Origin: Nitratireductor luteus
GTDB lineage: Bacteria > Pseudomonadota > Alphaproteobacteria > Rhizobiales > Rhizobiaceae
Reading direction: 5' to 3'
DNA: 64,000 bases
Assembly (NCBI RefSeq): GCF_026162365.1
Contig: NZ_JAOANW010000005.1
Span: 186,001-250,000, forward strand
Every line of letters starts with the position of its first letter. Position 1 is the stretch's first letter. Shown piece by piece: positions 8,540 to 16,421 of the stretch. The position numbers and the translations under genes are program-made. A model generated the notes under the pieces. That model made no database searches, was not told the DNA's origin, and saw only the letters and a program-made list of their open reading frames with translations.

Positions 8540-9325
8540 ATGGAAATCGAGCTGGCGAACAAAGTGGCAATCATCACCGGCGGCAGCAAGGGACTTGGCC
8601 GGGCGATCGCCATGGAAATGGCGAAAGCCGGGGCTGACCCTGTTATCGTGTCGCGTGACATCGAAGCGCTGGAAGCGGCAAAATCCGACATCGAAACGAC
8701 GACGGGCCGCAACGTGCTCATCGTGGCGACCGATTTGAGCAAGCGCGGCACGGCCGAGGAGTGTGTCCAGGAGGCCGTCAGGCAGCGCGGTCAGATTGAT
8801 ATTCTGGTGAACTGCGCCGGCGCCACCAGGAGAGGCGATTTCTTCGAGCTCACCGATCAGGACTGGGATGGCGGATACGCGCTCAAACTGCACGGCGCGG
8901 TGCGCATGTGTCGGGCGGCGTGGCCATATCTCAAGGTCTCCAAGGGCGTGGTGATCAACGTCGCCGGAGTGAGTTTGCGGACCCCGACCAAGGATTTCAC
9001 CATCGGAGCATCCGTCAATTCGGCGCTCACCACATTCAGCAAGTCGCTGGCCGATCTCGGAATAGAGGACGGCGTCCGCGTCAACGTAATCAACCCTGGT
9101 TACATCGCTTCAGAGCGGCTCGACCGGAGGGTGGACGCCATTGTGCGCTCGACGGAACAGAACAAGGACGAGGTTCACCGGGATCTTCTTGCCGGATATG
9201 GCGTTCCCAGATTTGGCAAACCGCTCGAGATCGGAGAGTTCGCAGTATTCCTTGCTTCGGAGAAGGCATCCTATGTCCACGGCATAGCGATCGACATAGA
9301 CGGCGGCGCATCGCGCGGACAGTAG
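8540..9325 (+). CDS. SDR-fold protein lacking the catalytic tetrad
   Basis: A 261-residue protein with a clear SDR fold: TGGSKGLG at residues 13-20, NCAGA at 91-95, NVINPGYI around 183-190 and IDIDGGASRG at the C-terminus. The catalytic tetrad appears lost. Aligning to classical SDRs puts Lys116 where Asn should be, Gly143 for Ser, Gly156 for Tyr and Asn160 for Lys (segment GASVNSALTTFSKSLA). It may bind NAD(P) or acyl-CoA without SDR chemistry, act with a different mechanism, or serve as a sensor or partner subunit. It has GGAG just before the ATG and its own perfect sigma-54 promoter, so it should be co-regulated with the catabolic operon. Its function is unknown. Confidence 0.85.
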   Translation: MEIELANKVAIITGGSKGLGRAIAMEMAKAGADPVIVSRDIEALEAAKSDIETTTGRNVLIVATDLSKRGTAEECVQEAVRQRGQIDILVNCAGATRRGDFFELTDQDWDGGYALKLHGAVRMCRAAWPYLKVSKGVVINVAGVSLRTPTKDFTIGASVNSALTTFSKSLADLGIEDGVRVNVINPGYIASERLDRRVDAIVRSTEQNKDEVHRDLLAGYGVPRFGKPLEIGEFAVFLASEKASYVHGIAIDIDGGASRGQ

Positions 9326-9350
9326 TGGTTTCTCCGGGGGATATCAGTTC

Positions 9351-9670
9351 GACGCGCTCATGCGCGCCCGCGAAGGCAGTCACGAGATCCAACTGGACCT
9401 GATCTACGATTATGCTTCGAAAGTTGCGCTAGACCCGGAGTTCCAGAAGCATCTCGGTCACCGCAGACCTCCGATCTTGGCTGTCTGGGGCGGAGAGACC
9501 CGTTCTTCCTGCCGGCTGGCGCTGGCGCGTTCGATCGCGGCCAGCCGGAAATCCAGGTCCAGTTGTTGGATACGGGCCACTTCGCTCTCGAAACACACCC
9601 GGAGAAGATTGCTGCATTGATCAAAGAGTTGGCGGCCCTTCGTGAATTGCTCGGCGGCGTGCGGGGTTGA
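9351..9670 (+). pseudogene. Remnant of an alpha/beta-hydrolase gene (C-terminal third, frameshifted)
   Basis: The first frame gives a hydrolase-like stretch (QLDLIYDYASKVALDPEF, RRPPILAVWG). After a shift near 9491, the next frame gives DPFFLPAGAGAFDRG and LLDTGHFALETHPEKI, ending at a TGA at 9668-9670. Together they form the cap and the catalytic Asp and His regions of an epoxide-hydrolase or haloalkane-dehalogenase-like protein. There is no N-terminal half with the nucleophile and no start site. The debris lies between the catabolic genes and tRNA-Met, as expected at a recombination boundary. Confidence 0.65.
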
Positions 9671-10064
9671 TTGACTTGAGCGCTACACGTCAACGGCGCC
9701 GAGAAATTCGCGGCAGCGCCCGACGGGCGCTTAGCTGAACGAACGGGCGCTTGCAGGATCGGAGATCCCGGCCTTTGCAGCTTATTTGAGGCGCGAAGCA
9801 GCCAGTGGACAGCCTCGCCGCATAGATGACGTAATCCACACGGCTACCGCGTTCCGGCCTTCTGACGCTTGGCTGATTTGTACGGCGGGGATCGCTTCGT
9901 AAGGCGGGATCGCGGCTCCAACTAGGAGTGCATTTTGGTAGCGGCCTGTATTGAACCCCCGACATCTATCCCAAAGAAAATCAACGACTTAGGCTTTCAT
10001 AGGATTTGTCCGCAAACTGCATCTAAAATTTCTTTTGAAAAATCAATAAGTTATTGAAGTTCGG
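9671..10064. other. Gene-free region between island and tRNA-Met
   Basis: No credible coding sequence is seen. The left part holds a small GC palindrome (GCGCCCG/CGGGCGC near 9717-9731). The right part (about 9965-10062) is clearly more AT-rich than the rest of the window. A partial tRNA 3' end lies at 9936-9964. The mixture looks like decayed integration junction DNA. Confidence 0.5.
9936..9964 (-). repeat. Partial copy of a tRNA 3' end (possible old att site)
   Basis: TGGTAGCGG followed by TTGAACCCCCGACA repeats, in the same order, the CCA end, acceptor strand and T-arm of the tRNA-Met at 10065-10096, with 6 instead of 9 bases between the two blocks. It lies 129 bp from the real tRNA end on the island side. 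Duplicated tRNA 3' ends are typical footprints of integrase-mediated insertion. No integrase gene is in the window. Confidence 0.55.
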
Positions 10065-10141
10065 TGGTAGCGGAGGAGGGACTTGAACCCCCGACACGCG
10101 GATTATGATTCCGCTGCTCTAACCAACTGAGCTACTCCGCC
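10065..10141 (-). tRNA. tRNA-Met (CAT), elongator type
   Basis: Reading the minus strand gives a full 77-nt cloverleaf. It has acceptor arms GGCGGAG/CTCCGCT with a G-U first pair, a D-arm with AGCTCAGTTGGTTAGAGC, anticodon stem GCGGA/TCCGC around loop ATCATAA (anticodon CAT), a GGTTCAA T-loop and an encoded CCA. It looks like rhizobial elongator Met rather than the initiator or the lysidine-modified Ile tRNA. The catabolic island adjoins its 3' end. Confidence 0.93.
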
Positions 10142-10364
10142 CCGAAAAGCGTGGCACGGGGCCGGCGGGAGGGGATCCCTGGCGCTTTTTGAAGTCGGGC
10201 GGATATAAGGTTGAGAGCTTGTCGGTGTCAAGCGGCCAATGCCGCCCGCCGGGGGACTTTTTCCCAGGGTCCGGGCGCACGTTCTGGTGATTGAACCGCA
10301 GCGGGCTTGAGTTGCGTCGCGTGCGCCGATATGTGTCGGCAACACCAATTCATGTGAAGAGTTT

Positions 10365-11318
10365 ATGAAGCCGCGAATTGCAGTCCTGGGATGTGGGTAT
10401 TGGGGGTCGAACCACATCCGTACCTTGAAATCGCTTGGCGTTCTCACCGCCGTCTCCGACGCCAATCCGGCGCGGGCGGAGGGCTTTGCCAGCGAGCAGG
10501 AATGTCGCACAATCGCTCCCGACGACCTTTTCAATGACGACAGCATCGATGCGATCGTCATGGCGCTGCCGCCGCAATATCACGCCGAATACGCCATCAG
10601 GACCGTGCGGGCGGGCAAGGACGTGCTCGTCGAAAAGCCGATTGCCCTCACCGTGCCGGATGCACAGCGGGCGGTGGACGCCGCCCATGAAACGGGCCGC
10701 GTTCTCATGGTCGGGCATGTTCTGCGTTTCCACCCGGCATTCGAAAAGTTGAAATCGCTGATCGATGACGGCGAGCTCGGCACGGTGCGTTATATCCACT
10801 CGCACCGGCTCGGTCTCGGCAAGTTCCATACCGAAAATGACGCGCTGTGGGATCTGGCGCCGCACGATCTGTCGATGATCCTTGCCATAACCGGCTCGGC
10901 GCCGGTGGAGGTGCGCGGCGAGGGGGCGGCCCTGCTCGATCATCTGAGCGATTTCGCGCATCTGCACATGCGTTTCGCCAACGGCCTGCGCAGCCACCTG
11001 TTCACCTCACGGCTCAACCCTTACCGCGAGCGCCGGCTGACTGTCGTCGGCACCAAGGCCATGGCCGTGTTCGACGATGTCGAGCCGTGGGGGCGCAAGC
11101 TCGCCGTCTATCGCCACGCCGTGTGGCAGGACAGCGGCCAATGGGCCTTCACCACCAACGAGCCATCCTATGTGGACGTCAAGGAAGGCATGCCGCTCAC
11201 CCGCGAGCTGGAGCACTTCCTTGACTGCATCACCACGCGGGGCCAGCCCAGAACCTCGGGTGAGGAAGCCATCGACGTGCTGCGCATCCTCACCGCGGGG
11301 ACGGTGTGGCACGACTGA
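10365..11318 (+). CDS. Gfo/Idh/MocA-family oxidoreductase
   Basis: A 317-residue NAD(P)-dependent oxidoreductase. The Rossmann loop is VLGCGYWGSNH near the N-terminus, and the family Lys is in VEKPIAL (about residue 92). The downstream half contains HVLRFHPAF and DLAPHDLSM, resembling WlbA-type sugar-nucleotide dehydrogenases. Such enzymes oxidise or reduce sugars, amino sugars or inositols. It starts 224 bp beyond the tRNA with a weak GAAGAG ribosome site and is separated by 302 bp from the ThuA gene, so co-transcription is uncertain. The substrate is not determinable from sequence. Confidence 0.85.
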   Translation: MKPRIAVLGCGYWGSNHIRTLKSLGVLTAVSDANPARAEGFASEQECRTIAPDDLFNDDSIDAIVMALPPQYHAEYAIRTVRAGKDVLVEKPIALTVPDAQRAVDAAHETGRVLMVGHVLRFHPAFEKLKSLIDDGELGTVRYIHSHRLGLGKFHTENDALWDLAPHDLSMILAITGSAPVEVRGEGAALLDHLSDFAHLHMRFANGLRSHLFTSRLNPYRERRLTVVGTKAMAVFDDVEPWGRKLAVYRHAVWQDSGQWAFTTNEPSYVDVKEGMPLTRELEHFLDCITTRGQPRTSGEEAIDVLRILTAGTVWHD

Positions 11319-11620
11319 AACCGGTGCCGGCGCTGCGTCCGCCGGCGGATGTCCACAGCTTCCTCGCGCGCCACGGCCCTCGGTGGCCCACCGGCATCTT
11401 GACTTCCGGCCGCGCGTCTTCAAGGTTTCGTTAGCTTTCGGTCCGAGAATACGGGGCTGAAGGCACGGTTGTTTCACCGTAGAGAATCCAGTCCAGGTTT
11501 CCACAAAGGCACGTCGGTTTGCGCATCCGTCCTTCCAAAGGGAGTGGCGCGCCTTTCGGTTGTGGCGCCGGGGCACGCGGTCACTCTGCGAATGGAATGC
11601 AAATGGAAGAGAGACTGACA
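11319..11620. other. Intergenic region before thuA-like gene
   Basis: About 300 bp without a credible gene. It should contain the promoter of the thuA-like/thuB-like pair. No clear operator or terminator is recognised. Confidence 0.4.
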
Positions 11621-12406
11621 ATGAGCATCAAGGCACTGGTGTGGGGCGAAAATGTGCACGAGCGCGAAAACGAAATCGTGCGCTCCATCTACCCCGATGG
11701 AATGCATGCGACAATTGCCGGCGCACTCGCTGCCGACGGCGATATCGCGACCGAAACCGCGGTCCTGCAAGACCCGGAGCACGGGCTTTCGGAAGAGGTG
11801 CTGGCGCGAACGGACGTGCTGGTCTGGTGGGGACACAAGGCCCACGGCGCGGTCGAGGATGAAATCGTCGAGCGCGTGGCGCGGCGCGTTTGGGAGGGAA
11901 TGGGCCTGATCCTGCTGCACTCGGCGCATTTCTCGAAAATATTCAAGCGGCTGATGGGCGCGCCCTGCTCGCTGAAATGGCGTGAGGCAGGTGAGCGGGA
12001 GCGGCTGTGGGTCGTCAATCCGCGCCATCCCATCGCCCACGGCCTTCCCGAATATTTCGAGCTCGAACATGAGGAGATGTATGGCGAGCCGTTCTCGGTT
12101 CCCGAACCCCTCGAGACGGTATTCATCTCCTGGTTCCAGGGCGGAGAAGTGTTCCGCTCCGGCCTTACATACCGTCGCGGGGCCGGGAGCATCTTCTATT
12201 TCAGGCCCGGCCACGAGACTTATCCGACCTATCACGACGCGACCGTCGGCCAGGTGCTGCGCAATGCGGCGCGGTGGGCCTATACGCCGGGGCCGGCCTT
12301 CACCGCCATCCACAAGGCGCCGAACGTGCCGGCTGACGCTGCCCCCGAACCCATCGTCGAGCGCGGCCCGAAGCTGCACAAGCCCGGCGAAGAAGGCTAT
12401 AAATAG
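11621..12406 (+). CDS. ThuA-domain protein (trehalose utilisation family)
   Basis: A 261-residue protein of the ThuA family, which has a glutamine-amidotransferase-like fold. Conserved stretches are [33 protein letters not shown] and [15 protein letters not shown]. In Sinorhizobium ThuA and ThuB work together in trehalose or disaccharide catabolism through 3-keto sugars. The ATG at 11621 follows a purine-rich GGAAGAGAG and begins the conserved domain (MSIKALVWG); upstream in-frame ATGs give non-homologous sequence. It lies 11 bp before a Gfo/Idh/MocA gene, the usual ThuA partner. No sugar transporter is present here, so the sugar is unknown. Confidence 0.85.
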   Translation: MSIKALVWGENVHERENEIVRSIYPDGMHATIAGALAADGDIATETAVLQDPEHGLSEEVLARTDVLVWWGHKAHGAVEDEIVERVARRVWEGMGLILLHSAHFSKIFKRLMGAPCSLKWREAGERERLWVVNPRHPIAHGLPEYFELEHEEMYGEPFSVPEPLETVFISWFQGGEVFRSGLTYRRGAGSIFYFRPGHETYPTYHDATVGQVLRNAARWAYTPGPAFTAIHKAPNVPADAAPEPIVERGPKLHKPGEEGYK

Positions 12407-12417
12407 GAAGAACAGAC

Positions 12418-13497
12418 ATGCGCCTGCTCATTCTGGGCACCGGCAAGATGGCCAACCGTCACGCCACCTCTTTCGCGGCGATTCCCGGCGTGCACCTTAC
12501 CGGCGCCGTCGACACGGATGCCGAAAGGTTGCACAGCTTCTGCGACAAGCACGGCATAGAAAGGCGCTTTGAAACCGCCGAAAGCGCCTTGGCCTGGGGC
12601 GATTTCGATGCGGTCGCCAATGTGACGCCGGATGCCGTGCATTACGCGACATCCATGGCCTGCATCGCCGCCGGCAAGCATGTGCTGTGCGAAAAGCCGC
12701 TTGCCACCAACCACGCTCATGCCGTCGAGATGGCCGACGCGGCCGACCGCGCCGGCGTGGTCGCGATGGTCAATCTCAGCTACCGGGACGTCGCCGAGCT
12801 GCATGCGGCGCGCGAGATGGTGCTGGCAGGGCGCATCGGAGCGGTCAAGCATGTGGAGGCCTCCTATCTGCAAAGCTGGCTCGTCTCCAGCGCATGGGGC
12901 GACTGGCGCACCGGGCCGCAATGGCTGTGGCGGCTGTCGAAGGGGCATGGATCGAACGGCACGCTGGGCGACATCGGCATCCATATCCTCGACTTCGTCG
13001 CCTTCGGTGCTGCCAGCCAGATCAGCGATGTCTCCTGCCGGCTGAAGACCTTCAACAAGGTCGATGGCGACCGGATCGGCGACTATGTGCTCGACGCCAA
13101 TGACAGTTTCGTCATGACCGCCGGCTTCGAAAATGGTGCGCTGGGCGTGATCCACGCCACGCGCTGGGCCACCGGCCACCTCAACGAACTGCGCCTGCGC
13201 ATCTATGGCGACAAGGGCGGCATCGAGGTTCAGCACGGGCACCAGGCGTCGCATCTCAGGGTCTGCGTCGACGGTGATACCGAGACCGCGACATGGCGCG
13301 ATGTGACGGCGGAGCCGGTGGCGACCAATTACGAGCGCTTCGTCAATGCGGTGAGGCTCAATATCCCGACCGAGCCCGACTTCCAGCACGCGGCCGACCT
13401 GCAGCGCCTCCTCGATCTCGCCTCTCTGGCGGATATGCCGCAGCCGCGCGGAAAGCAGAAAAAGATGGCGCGCCTTAGCGCCTACAGGATGGGCTAG
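12418..13497 (+). CDS. Gfo/Idh/MocA-family oxidoreductase, ThuB-like
   Basis: A 359-residue dinucleotide-binding oxidoreductase with ILGTGKMANRH at the N-terminus and the family motif CEKPLA near residue 99. The C-terminal catalytic half contains GTLGDIGIHILDF, where the Asp-x-x-x-His pair is typical of sugar-3-dehydrogenases. It is the immediate partner of the ThuA-like gene (11-bp gap with AGGAAG upstream), matching the thuAB arrangement in rhizobia. It probably makes or uses a 3-keto sugar. The gene ends directly at a palindromic repeat. Confidence 0.85.
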   Translation: MRLLILGTGKMANRHATSFAAIPGVHLTGAVDTDAERLHSFCDKHGIERRFETAESALAWGDFDAVANVTPDAVHYATSMACIAAGKHVLCEKPLATNHAHAVEMADAADRAGVVAMVNLSYRDVAELHAAREMVLAGRIGAVKHVEASYLQSWLVSSAWGDWRTGPQWLWRLSKGHGSNGTLGDIGIHILDFVAFGAASQISDVSCRLKTFNKVDGDRIGDYVLDANDSFVMTAGFENGALGVIHATRWATGHLNELRLRIYGDKGGIEVQHGHQASHLRVCVDGDTETATWRDVTAEPVATNYERFVNAVRLNIPTEPDFQHAADLQRLLDLASLADMPQPRGKQKKMARLSAYRMG

Positions 13498-13600
13498 AGC
13501 ATTTTGCAGTCAGGTGGAATCACCTGACATCGCACAAATGCAGTGAAAACAAGTAGATAGAGCAGAACAACGTTTCAGTGAAACGATGTTCTGCTCTAAG
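13497..13600. repeat. Rhizobial two-palindrome intergenic element (RIME-like), also a possible terminator
   Basis: About 104 bp carrying two palindromes. The first is GTCAGGTG-GAAT-CACCTGAC at 13509-13528. The second, at 13558-13598, has 20-bp arms around a single G (starting TAGAGCAGAACA, one mismatch). Size and layout resemble the RIME-type mosaic elements scattered in rhizobial genomes. It sits between convergent genes, so the second hairpin may also stop transcription from both sides. Naming as RIME is from memory of the family, not from alignment. Confidence 0.6.
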
Positions 13601-13637
13601 GGGAGTGCGGGAGCTTCGGTACAGGGGCCCCGGCACC

Positions 13638-14819
13638 CTATAAGGCCGACGATCCTTCCAGCTTGGCAAGCTGTGTTTCCGCCGCGGTGCTGCGTTCGGA
13701 ACGCTCGATGAAGCCGCCACCATAGACCCTGGCGTCATCCTCGTCGCTCGAATAAAGAACACAGGCCTGACCCGGGGCGACCCCGGCTTCGCCTTCGTGC
13801 AGGTCGACGAAGGTCGTTCCGGCCCGGTGATAGAGCGTGGCCGGCGCCGGAGGACGGGTCGAGCGCACCTTGGTGTGGATCTCCAGGCCTTCGGCTGGAA
13901 TGGCCGACAGCGGGCCGTCGCCCAGCCAGTTCACCTGGCGCAGGAACAGGCGGCGCGTCTCCAGCGCCTCGCGCGGGCCGACGACCACGCGCGCTGCCGC
14001 CGCATCCAGATGGACGACGTAAAGCGGCTCGCCGGCCGCCACGCCGATGCCGCGACGCTGGCCGATCGTGTAGTGCATGACACCTTCGTGCCGGCCGAGC
14101 ACCCGGCCGTCGATATGCACGATGTCGCCGGCACTGGCCGCGCCAGGCTTCAGCTTGGAAATGATGTCGGAATATTTGCCCTTAGGCACGAAACAGATGT
14201 CCTGACTGTCCTGCTTGGCCGCCACCGAAAGACCCATCTCCTCGGCGATGGCGCGAACCTCCGGCTTCGGCATGCCGCCCAGGGGAAAGCGCAGGTAATC
14301 GATCTGCTCCTGCGTGGTGGCGAAAAGGAAATAGCTCTGGTCGCGGTCGGCGTCGACCGGCCGGTGCAGCGCCCGGTGGGCTCCATTGGATTTGCTGCGG
14401 ATATAATGTCCGGTGGCAAGCGCGTCGGCGCCCAGATCGCGCGCGGTCTGGAGAAGATCGGAAAACTTGACCGTCTGGTTGCACGAAACGCAGGGGATCG
14501 GCGTCTCGCCGGCGACATAGCTTTCGGCAAAGGGATCTATGACAGCCTTGCGGAAACGCTCCTCGTAGTCGAGCACGTAATGGGCGATGCCCAGCGTCTC
14601 GGCGACACGGCGGGCATCGTCTATGTCCTGGCCTGCGCAGCAGGAACCGGGCCGATGGGTGGCGGCGCCATGGTCGTAAAGCTGCAGCGTCACACCCACG
14701 ACTTCATAGCCTTCGCGGGCAAGAATGCCGGCGACGACCGAGGAATCGACACCGCCCGACATGGCGACGACAACGCGCGTGTCCTGCGGGCGGCCTGGCA
14801 GATCGAGGCTGTTCATCAT
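13638..14819 (-). CDS. mnmA: tRNA-specific 2-thiouridylase MnmA
   Basis: A 393-residue cytosolic enzyme that activates U34 of tRNA-Lys, -Glu and -Gln with ATP and inserts sulfur. The PP-loop SGGVDSS is near the N-terminus. The catalytic cysteines are visible in the segments PCVSCNQ and DICFVPKG, and the family signatures HYTIGQRRG and DQSYFLF are present. The start is one of two adjacent ATGs (14819 or 14816) with CGGA upstream. Earlier in-frame codons add non-homologous residues. It is convergent with the thuB-like gene across the palindromic element. Confidence 0.95.
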   Translation of the reverse strand: MMNSLDLPGRPQDTRVVVAMSGGVDSSVVAGILAREGYEVVGVTLQLYDHGAATHRPGSCCAGQDIDDARRVAETLGIAHYVLDYEERFRKAVIDPFAESYVAGETPIPCVSCNQTVKFSDLLQTARDLGADALATGHYIRSKSNGAHRALHRPVDADRDQSYFLFATTQEQIDYLRFPLGGMPKPEVRAIAEEMGLSVAAKQDSQDICFVPKGKYSDIISKLKPGAASAGDIVHIDGRVLGRHEGVMHYTIGQRRGIGVAAGEPLYVVHLDAAAARVVVGPREALETRRLFLRQVNWLGDGPLSAIPAEGLEIHTKVRSTRPPAPATLYHRAGTTFVDLHEGEAGVAPGQACVLYSSDEDDARVYGGGFIERSERSTAAETQLAKLEGSSAL

Positions 14820-15078
14820 TATTTTTCCGTTTGTCGGGACGCTACATGCCAATCGCGCGGTCCGGGGTCAAGGTGGCGATCCTTTCGCCCTGCGGCAAGG
14901 GGCGCCTGCCCAATGGATGGCGACGCGCGCGAACGCTCTCATTATAATCAAAGGCGAGGCAAATCCCTAACGCCGGATTCATAAGTCTTACCTTACTCTT
15001 ACCTTGCGTTTAGGCAATTCTTAAAGCTGCGGCGGTAACGTCGTGATGATTGGGTCTTGGTTCAGTGTAGAGAGTACG

Positions 15079-15354
15079 ATGACCGATCTGGTGCGACCAC
15101 GCGTGAAATATGTTATCGGGCCTGACGGCAGTCCCTTGACGATTGCCGATTTGCCGCCCACCAACACGCGCAGGTGGGTTATTCGCCGCAAGGCGGAAGT
15201 AGTGGCCGCCGTGCGCGGCGGGCTGTTGAGCCTTGAGGAAGCGTGTCAGCGTTATCGGCTGACCGTGGAGGAATTCCTGTCGTGGCAGGCGTCCATCGAG
15301 GATCACGGCCTGCAGGGGTTGCGAACGACACGGATTCAGCAATACCGCCACTGA
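15079..15354 (+). CDS. sciP: CtrA inhibitor SciP (DUF1153 family)
   Basis: A 91-residue protein with the SciP/DUF1153 features: the N-terminal MTDLVRPRVKYVIGPDGSP, the TRRWVIRRKAEVV helix and a Trp-repressor-like helix-turn-helix ending EEFLSWQ. In Caulobacter SciP binds CtrA and blocks recruitment of RNA polymerase at CtrA promoters in G1 cells. The ATG at 15079 begins the conserved sequence; an upstream ATG at 15043 adds 12 unrelated residues. It is closely linked to fliJ, ctrA and chpT, the rhizobial arrangement. One GANTC site (14976) lies upstream. Confidence 0.93.
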   Translation: MTDLVRPRVKYVIGPDGSPLTIADLPPTNTRRWVIRRKAEVVAAVRGGLLSLEEACQRYRLTVEEFLSWQASIEDHGLQGLRTTRIQQYRH

Positions 15355-15481
15355 CGGCCACCGTCTGGCAGCATTACCGCCTTTCTCGCCGGTGCAGGGA
15401 TGATTCCTTTCGCCGGCGATTGCGTTTTCAGGATAGTGCTCCGACAAGAGCCGGGCGGGCAGCCTTGAAACAGCAAACGAA

Positions 15482-15512
15482 AAAGCCCGGCGGAACTCGT
15501 CCGCCGGGCTTT
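15482..15512. terminator. Bidirectional intrinsic terminator between sciP and fliJ
   Basis: The 13-bp arms AAAGCCCGGCGGA and TCCGCCGGGCTTT surround the loop ACTCG. A/T runs on both sides serve either strand. It lies between the sciP stop (15354) and the fliJ stop (15540), two converging genes. Confidence 0.85.
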
Positions 15513-15539
15513 CGAGCATTTTCTGGTGACTTGGGGGGG

Positions 15540-15917
15540 TTAGCCGGTCATGACGCGGGAAGCCTCGGCGTCGCCGCCGCGTTTTCCGTCGCGCATTTCC
15601 AGCGCTTCCGCTTTTCTCAGTTCTGCTTCCACTTCCGCCAGATCGTCCAGCGCCTGTTCCTTCTGCTGCTGGAGCTCGGTTTGCGAGGTGAGCAGATTGT
15701 CGCGGCGTAGCCGCGCGGCCTTGGCGAAGGTCGGATAGGCGAAATGGTTTTGATCGGTAATGCCGGCTTTCGCCTCTTCGCTGACGACCTGGGCCTCGAG
15801 TTCGGAAGCCATGCGTTCGAATTCGGCGATCATCGTGTCGAGCTGGTCGATCCGACGGCGCTTCTCGTTCACCTGAAACTGCTTGAGCCGAACGAGATTC
15901 TCTCGTGATTTCATCAT
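15540..15917 (-). CDS. FliJ-like flagellar export protein
   Basis: A 125-residue, almost entirely helical coiled-coil protein (KSRENLVRLKQFQVNEKRRR, followed by long Glu/Gln/Lys heptads to residue 108). FliJ is the soluble coiled-coil stalk of the flagellar export ATPase. A FliJ-like gene beside ctrA is usual in rhizobia. Two adjacent ATGs (15917, 15914) follow a GGGAG ribosome site. It diverges from ctrA across a long regulatory gap. Coiled coils are easily over-assigned, so the FliJ name rests partly on synteny. Confidence 0.7.
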   Translation of the reverse strand: MMKSRENLVRLKQFQVNEKRRRIDQLDTMIAEFERMASELEAQVVSEEAKAGITDQNHFAYPTFAKAARLRRDNLLTSQTELQQQKEQALDDLAEVEAELRKAEALEMRDGKRGGDAEASRVMTG

Positions 15918-16247
15918 CAGATCTCCCCAGAAAACGCTGCGTACATACACGTAGTTACAAAGCCGGCAGTGAATGGATGAAGCTGGCTTGGAAAACAAAA
16001 CCCTAAAATTCCGCCTGCCTGGTAACCATTCGTTTACGGGCATTGTTAATCATAAAGGCCATGGCTTAAGGCTCGGTAAAAATCCCGGTGGGGTTTCAAA
16101 GGGCCCAAAAGCCTTCGGTCGGGGACGACGAACGCTCATGCGGGCAGGGTCAGGACGGCTGCGATATTTACGAATGGACGCTCGCGCCTGCTGAACGGGG
16201 GCGGGAAGCGGCTTTATGGCCGTCGATGAGAAAAATTTGGTGAGGGT

Positions 16248-16355
16248 GATTCAGTATTTGGATTCAACAAGGTGTCTGAAAAAGCTAAAAAGTTCTGTTA
16301 GCTCTTGCCATGCTGAATCAGATTTTGTTAACCATTAACTGGCAGCCTCCGATTC
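16248..16355 (+). promoter_or_regulatory. ctrA promoter region: four GANTC sites and a CtrA-type box
   Basis: GANTC, the CcrM methylation site, occurs at 16248, 16261, 16315 and 16351, four in 108 bp against about 0.4 expected by chance. TTAACCATTAAC at 16328-16339 contains the alphaproteobacterial CtrA motif TTAACCAT overlapping a second TTAA. In Caulobacter ctrA is controlled by methylation state and by its own product. The whole 15918-16421 gap holds no credible gene. Confidence 0.65.
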
Positions 16356-16421
16356 AGGCGATCACTGCTCCGGTGCCGGATGTCTGCTCAACCCGGTTCG
16401 GCGGCGGAAAAGGGGAATAAC

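Noticed and set aside
9690-9965. A 91-codon frame in the island-tRNA gap
   Set aside because: No ribosome site or recognisable domain; Arg/Ser/Pro-rich random-like translation that enters the tRNA-like repeat.
15010-15519. A 169-codon minus-strand frame over sciP
   Set aside because: Overlaps sciP antisense and runs through the terminator; sciP has clear family sequence.
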